In this document: positions 59,660 to 64,000 of the stretch, piece after piece | How the letters are laid out: each line of letters starts with the position of its first letter | How positions within the stretch are numbered: position 1 is the stretch's first letter | NCBI RefSeq assembly: GCF_003334855.1 | Contig: NZ_QOWE01000001.1 | Coordinates: 62,001-126,000, forward strand | Direction: 5' to 3' | Length of the DNA stretch: 64,000 nucleotides | Origin: Larkinella punicea | GTDB lineage: Bacteria; Bacteroidota; Bacteroidia; Cytophagales; Spirosomataceae | The notes under the pieces: model-generated | What the model saw: only the letters and a program-made list of their open reading frames with translations | Database searches by the model: none | What the model was told of the DNA's origin: nothing | Translations under genes and position numbers: made by a program

Positions 59660-61219
59660 CTATACCGGTTGATCTGCCAGCGCGGTTTCACCCAGTTTTT
59701 CGCGCATCAATTGCCGGTAAACACCATTGGTCCAGCCAAAACCGTCCTGATTTGGGTAATAGCCCCCGCCCGCCGTCAGCGTATCGTCCTCTACATTATA
59801 TTTTTCCATCATTTTACCGGTTTCCCGGAAAACCCGGTCGTTGAGGGCCAGCCAGCGGTCGCGCCCTTCGGCGGCCGTTTCTGAAAAACCGTAGTTCATA
59901 AGTCCCTTATACACAATCCACTGCAAGGGCGCCCAGCCGTTCGGCGAATCCCACTGCTGCCCGGATCGGACCAGGGTCGTCACCCAGCCACCGGGTTTCA
60001 AAAAACCGTCCCGCAGCCGGTCATGAACACCCTCCGCCTGTTCGGGCGTGGCCAGCCCGAAAAACAACGGAAAAGCAGCCGCCAGCGTTTGGGCAGTCGC
60101 CCGCCGGTTAGTAACCAGGTCATAATCAAAATAAAAGCCCCGGTCCTGATCCCAAAACGTCTGCAAAAGGGCGGTTTTCCGGTTTTCGGCCAGGTGTTCA
60201 AACCGTTCCGACGCCGGCCCGTCACCAGTTTGGCGGTAGGCGTCCCGCAACGTCAGTTCCAGCGAATACAGGAGACAGTTCAGATCGACTGGCAACAGGG
60301 TGGCTGCGCTGGTGGTCGCCATCGTCTGGCCGTCGCTGAACCAGCGGCTGCTGAAATCCCAACCCGACTCACACGCTGCCCGCAAATGACCGTAAAAAGC
60401 CGTGGACTCGATTCCAACCGCATTGGCGGCTTCGGTCAGTTCCACTTCCTTGTGATAAGCCTCGGCGCGGGGGCGTGGTGTCGCATCGAAATACCGGTTC
60501 AGCACCATGCCGTTTTTCAGCCGGGCCACGCGCTGGTCGAACGGATGATCCACGTCTAATAGTTCACTGCCTTTCATCCAGAACGTATACTCCTGCTGCA
60601 AATGAGGCAGATAGCGGGTCAGAACGTCCGGGCCGTCCAGTTCGGCCAGCAACTGCACCATCAGCGCAAAAACCGGCGGTTGTGAGCGGCTGAGAAAATA
60701 GGTGCGGTTGCCGTTTGGAATAAAACCGTAGGTGTCGATCAGGTACGCAAAATTATCGACCATGTTCCGAATCAGATTGATCCGCCCCGCCTGTTTGAGT
60801 CCCAGCAACGTAAAGTAACTATCCCAGTAGAAAATCTCGCGAAACCGCCCGCCCGGCACGACATACGGATGGGGCAATGGCAACCGCGAACTGCCTTCCA
60901 CCGGCACATCCGGGTCGCGCGTCAGGACATCCCAAAGCTGATCGATGTGGGCCGTGGTCGTCATCGTGGCGTCGCTTACATAGCCGGACGCGGGGGAATC
61001 GGGCAGCGTAAAATACTGATCGACAAACGCTTTTAGGTAGAAATTCGGTTTGTCTTTTTGGGCTTCATACTGGGCCAGAATAGCCTCCGGAGCCATCAGC
61101 GGAACACTGTCGACGAAGGTTTTCGAGTCGGGAAATAGGCGGCTCAATTGAACGTCGAGAAATAATTCGCCAAAAAGTTCATCCGGCGCCGGAGCCGTCT
61201 GATAGGTTGGTGGGAGCAT
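59660..61219 (-). CDS. Trehalase, glycoside hydrolase family 37
   Basis: 519 residues from the ATG at 61219; another in-frame ATG at 61264 would add 15 residues and cannot be excluded. Hydrolyses trehalose to two glucose molecules. Both family signatures are present: PGGRFREIFYWDSY (122-135) and QWDSPNGWAP (422-431). The N-terminal part LFGELFLDVQLSRLFPDSKTFVDSVP and ARLKNGMVLNRYFDATPRPRAEAY also match. No signal peptide is seen, so it looks like the cytoplasmic (TreF-like) kind. It lies divergent from the trehalose synthase gene, 275 bases apart, placing the two opposing trehalose reactions side by side. Confidence 0.93.
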   Translation of the reverse strand: MLPPTYQTAPAPDELFGELFLDVQLSRLFPDSKTFVDSVPLMAPEAILAQYEAQKDKPNFYLKAFVDQYFTLPDSPASGYVSDATMTTTAHIDQLWDVLTRDPDVPVEGSSRLPLPHPYVVPGGRFREIFYWDSYFTLLGLKQAGRINLIRNMVDNFAYLIDTYGFIPNGNRTYFLSRSQPPVFALMVQLLAELDGPDVLTRYLPHLQQEYTFWMKGSELLDVDHPFDQRVARLKNGMVLNRYFDATPRPRAEAYHKEVELTEAANAVGIESTAFYGHLRAACESGWDFSSRWFSDGQTMATTSAATLLPVDLNCLLYSLELTLRDAYRQTGDGPASERFEHLAENRKTALLQTFWDQDRGFYFDYDLVTNRRATAQTLAAAFPLFFGLATPEQAEGVHDRLRDGFLKPGGWVTTLVRSGQQWDSPNGWAPLQWIVYKGLMNYGFSETAAEGRDRWLALNDRVFRETGKMMEKYNVEDDTLTAGGGYYPNQDGFGWTNGVYRQLMREKLGETALADQPV

Positions 61220-61322
61220 TGTACCGTTTTTTTGTGTTTCTATTTCAGTAACTCCGAAAGACATCTCGGGGTTTTCCGGATCATATCACCACGACAGCGG
61301 TTACTACGACTCGGAACACCAA

Positions 61323-61366
61323 GCCCCAACGGGGCGACTATCAATAGCCCCGGATGTAATCCGGGG
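61323..61366. repeat. Two adjacent GC-rich palindromes (REP-like)
   Basis: GCCCC-AAC-GGGGC at 61323-61335 and CCCCGGAT-GTA-ATCCGGGG at 61348-61366, 12 bases apart, in the gap between the divergent trehalase and treS genes. Paired short palindromes of this kind are common dispersed elements in Cytophagales genomes; only this one copy is in the window. No promoter could be picked out in the rest of the gap. Confidence 0.6.
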
Positions 61367-61494
61367 ACACGGACCGGGTTGCACCCAGGGACGCGGATAT
61401 GACCAGAATAAGCGGTTTTCCCAAACATCTCGCTCCCGTATAAGTTAGTTTTAATAGGTAGACTGATTGAAACGGGACTTTTGACGAGAGAAAT

Positions 61495-64000
61495 ATGGCG
61501 ACGAACAAAGCAGGCTTAGACGATAAACTTCACTGGTATAAGGATGCCATCATTTATGAATTACACATCAAAGCCTTTCGCGACAGCAGTGGCGACGGCA
61601 TAGGGGATTTCGGGGGATTGCTGGAAAAACTGGATTATTTGCAGGATCTGGGCGTTACGGCCATCTGGGTGCTGCCTTTTTATCCGTCGCCCCTGCGCGA
61701 CGACGGCTACGACATCGCCGATTATTACAGCATCAATCCGTCGTATGGCAACATTGAGCAGTTTCAGGAATTTTTGCAGGAAGCGCACAACCGCAACCTG
61801 AAAGTGATTACGGAACTCGTCATCAACCACACCTCCGATCAGCATCCGTGGTTTCAGCGGGCACGGAGAGCACCGAAAGGCTCACCGGAACGCGACTATT
61901 ACGTCTGGACCGACGACCCCAGTCAATACAAGGATGTCCGGATTATTTTTCAGGATTTTGAAGCCTCCAACTGGACCTGGGACCCCGTGGCCCAGCAATA
62001 CTACTGGCACCGGTTTTTCCACCACCAACCCGATTTGAACTACGACAATCCGCTGGTTCAGGACGAAATTATCAAAATTCTGGATTACTGGTGTAAGATG
62101 GGCGTGGACGGTTTTCGGCTCGATGCGGTTCCCTATCTCTTTGAACGCGAAGGCACCAACGGCGAAAATCTGGCGGAAACGCACGCGTACCTGAAAACAC
62201 TGCGGAAACATGTCGACGAGCATTTTCCGGGAACCATCTTTCTGGCTGAAGCCAATATGTGGCCGGAAGATTCGGCTTCGTACTTTGGCGACGGCGACGA
62301 GTGTCATATGAACTACCACTTTCCGGTGATGCCCCGAATGTTTATGGCCGTTCAGATGGAAGACCGCTATCCGATTACCGACATTTTCGATCAGACGCCC
62401 GACATCCCGGAAACCTGCCAGTGGGCCATTTTTCTCCGAAACCACGACGAGTTGACGCTCGAAATGGTGACCGACGACGAGCGGGATTACATGTATAAGA
62501 TGTACGCCAAAAACCCGAAAGCGCGCATCAACCTGGGCATCCGGCACCGGCTGGCTCCGCTGATGGATAACGACCGGCGGAAAATCGAGTTGCTGAATAG
62601 TCTGCTGTTTTCGCTGGCTGGCACCCCGGTTTTGTATTACGGCGACGAAATCGGCATGGGCGACAATGTGTACCTGGGCGACCGCGACGGCGTTCGAACC
62701 CCGATGCAGTGGTCGCCCGACCGGAATGCCGGTTTTTCGGTAACCAATCCGCAGAAGCTCTATCTGCCGGTGATTCTCGATCCGGCCTATCATTACGAAG
62801 CCGTGAATGTGGAAACCCAGTGGCAGAACACCTCGTCGCTGCTGTGGTTTACGAAACGGATGATCAACATGCGCAAGCGGTACAAAGCGTTTGGGCGTGG
62901 CAACCTGACGTTTCTGAACGTCGAAAATCCGAAAGTGCTGGCCTTTACCCGCAGCTACGAAAACGAGACGCTGCTGATTGTAGTCAACCTGTCCAAACAC
63001 TCGCAACCGGCGGAGATCGACCTGATCGACTACAAAGGCTACCGGCCGGTTGAACTGTTCAGCAAAAACCGGTTCCCGGTCATTCGGGAAGACAGCCCGT
63101 ATCCGTTTACGCTCGCGCCCTATGATTACCAGTGGTTTTCGCTGCAAAAAGCACACCCGGATATCGACCTCGAGAATGCGCTGCCGTCGCTGACGCTGGC
63201 GAAATGGGAAGACCTGACGCTGACCAAAGCCCGAACGACGCTCGAAAACGAGATTCTGCCGAACTACATCACAAAGGCCCACTGGTTTATCGGCAAAGGC
63301 CGGGAAATCGATAGTTTTGCCATCACCGACCAGGCCGTTATCCATCTGGACGACAAAACCGGCTCGCTCCTGCTGGTAGAGGTGTCGTATGAACAGGGGT
63401 TACCCGAATTGTATCAGGTGCCGGTCGTGTTCGTACAGGGTGACCGGGCCAGCCAGATCGCTACGAGTTGTCCGCAGGCGGTTTTGGCATCCTTAAGGCT
63501 CGGTGATCAGGACGGGTTGCTCTGCGATGCTTTCTTTACCGTCAAGTTGCATCAGTTGCTCTTTACCGGAATGGCCGCGAATCAGGCCATTCCGGCCAAA
63601 AATGGCAAGCTGGTTTTTACCGGGAATGACAAGTTGAAAAGCTATCCGTTGAACGCCGGGGAGATCAAATCCAAAATGCACACCGCCGACCGGGATTATA
63701 CGGCCATTGCCTACGACAACCAGTTTTTCCTGAAGATGTACCGAAAAGTGGACTGGAATCTGAACCCGGACGTGGAAATAACCCGGTTTTTGAGTGATGA
63801 AGCCCATTTTGAGTACGTTCCATCGTTTATCGGTACCATCGAATGGCAGTCTGAGAAAGGCTCGATTGCATTGGGAATGATGGAGGTGATGGTGGAAAAC
63901 CACGGCGACGGCCACAGCTTCATGCTGGAACGGATTCACAACTTCATCGAGCGGATTCTGGCGCGAAACAAAGAAACGCTGGCTTCGATTGGCCGCCAGG
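61495..64000 (+). CDS. treS: Trehalose synthase / maltokinase fusion, 5' part
   Basis: 835 codons to the window edge, frame open, so the 3' end is missing. The first ~560 residues are a GH13 trehalose synthase, which interconverts maltose and trehalose: start HWYKDAIIYELHIKAFRDSSGDGIGDF, catalytic Asp210 in GFRLDAVPY, acid/base Glu252 in LAEANMWPE, Asp318 in FLRNHDE. From about 583 (LENEILPNYI and AHWFIGKGREI) it continues as the N-terminal cap and kinase part of maltokinase (FFLKMYRKVDW; the helix MLERIHNFIERILARN is at the edge), which makes maltose 1-phosphate. That product feeds glycogen-type glucan synthesis through GlgE in other bacteria; glgE is not in the window. ATG preceded by GAGAGAAAT. 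Confidence 0.93.
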   Translation, partial: MATNKAGLDDKLHWYKDAIIYELHIKAFRDSSGDGIGDFGGLLEKLDYLQDLGVTAIWVLPFYPSPLRDDGYDIADYYSINPSYGNIEQFQEFLQEAHNRNLKVITELVINHTSDQHPWFQRARRAPKGSPERDYYVWTDDPSQYKDVRIIFQDFEASNWTWDPVAQQYYWHRFFHHQPDLNYDNPLVQDEIIKILDYWCKMGVDGFRLDAVPYLFEREGTNGENLAETHAYLKTLRKHVDEHFPGTIFLAEANMWPEDSASYFGDGDECHMNYHFPVMPRMFMAVQMEDRYPITDIFDQTPDIPETCQWAIFLRNHDELTLEMVTDDERDYMYKMYAKNPKARINLGIRHRLAPLMDNDRRKIELLNSLLFSLAGTPVLYYGDEIGMGDNVYLGDRDGVRTPMQWSPDRNAGFSVTNPQKLYLPVILDPAYHYEAVNVETQWQNTSSLLWFTKRMINMRKRYKAFGRGNLTFLNVENPKVLAFTRSYENETLLIVVNLSKHSQPAEIDLIDYKGYRPVELFSKNRFPVIREDSPYPFTLAPYDYQWFSLQKAHPDIDLENALPSLTLAKWEDLTLTKARTTLENEILPNYITKAHWFIGKGREIDSFAITDQAVIHLDDKTGSLLLVEVSYEQGLPELYQVPVVFVQGDRASQIATSCPQAVLASLRLGDQDGLLCDAFFTVKLHQLLFTGMAANQAIPAKNGKLVFTGNDKLKSYPLNAGEIKSKMHTADRDYTAIAYDNQFFLKMYRKVDWNLNPDVEITRFLSDEAHFEYVPSFIGTIEWQSEKGSIALGMMEVMVENHGDGHSFMLERIHNFIERILARNKETLASIGRQ

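Noticed and set aside
61882-63345. 487-codon minus-strand open frame in the trehalose synthase region
   Set aside because: Antisense to treS, whose catalytic residues are all in place; the composition of the minus frame is not protein-like.

Overview
The window looks like a chromosomal piece from a Cytophagales bacterium (Bacteroidota), probably Spirosomataceae such as Larkinella or Spirosoma. The pointers are a SusC/SusD pair, a DUF5690 protein, a PorT-type barrel, Bacteroidota-style -7 boxes (TAnnTTTG), A-rich leaders before start codons and moderately high GC. The genus is inferred from gene content only. No rRNA, tRNA or CRISPR array was seen.

The dominant content (1-48171) is a family of fifteen paralogous membrane proteins, numbered P1-P15 here. 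Fourteen are complete and P1 is cut by the window start. Each is about 800 residues and reads as two MacB/FtsX-type halves fused in one chain: a membrane helix, a MacB-like periplasmic domain and an FtsX module, then the same again. They lie in three same-strand blocks: P1-P9 (2-20584), P10-P13 (24672-34722) and P14-P15 (43077-48171). No ABC ATPase, membrane-fusion protein or outer-membrane channel gene lies among them, so energy and partners must come from elsewhere. All copies keep two coupling motifs like E(V/I)G(I/V)RK and an almost invariant C-terminus, NPVxSL(R/K)SE.

The gaps between permease genes are structured. Most hold heptamers of the GAGTTAA/GAGTGAA/GAGTGAT type arranged as long hairpins that end just before the next ATG. 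One such hairpin is split by a 142-bp MITE-like insertion with a TTA target duplication. Three larger palindromes share the core ATCCGGAT, and three others share TTTCGC(G/A)GAGTT(G/A)AGC. A cluster of seven 31-nt units lies between P9 and the AraC gene. P10 and P15 have the same upstream layout: two GTCCGT-type inverted repeats 21-22 bp apart, then a sigma-54-like element about 54 bp downstream, then the ATG about 46 bp further on.

Between the blocks lie (a) an AraC regulator divergent from a GlcG/HbpS-like protein and a glutathione-independent formaldehyde dehydrogenase, plus a Uma2-type nuclease-fold protein (21000-24415); (b) a small unknown gene and a susD/susC pair on the minus strand (34747-39994); (c) an exported unknown protein, an exported trypsin-like protease with a helical tail and a membrane-anchored winged-helix regulator leading into P14 (40399-43007).

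After the array come signal peptidase I, a 1118-residue STAND-type NTPase with seven near-identical 48-residue TPR repeats, and small genes (DUF1330-like, YtxH, an NYN/OST-HTH protein, an acidic peptide, a beta-barrel, YqgE/AlgH). These are followed by a DUF5690 transporter-like protein, pyruvate kinase, a GH37 trehalase and, divergently, a trehalose synthase-maltokinase fusion that runs off the window end. Trehalase breaks trehalose down to glucose, while TreS-maltokinase interconverts it with maltose and traps maltose as maltose 1-phosphate.
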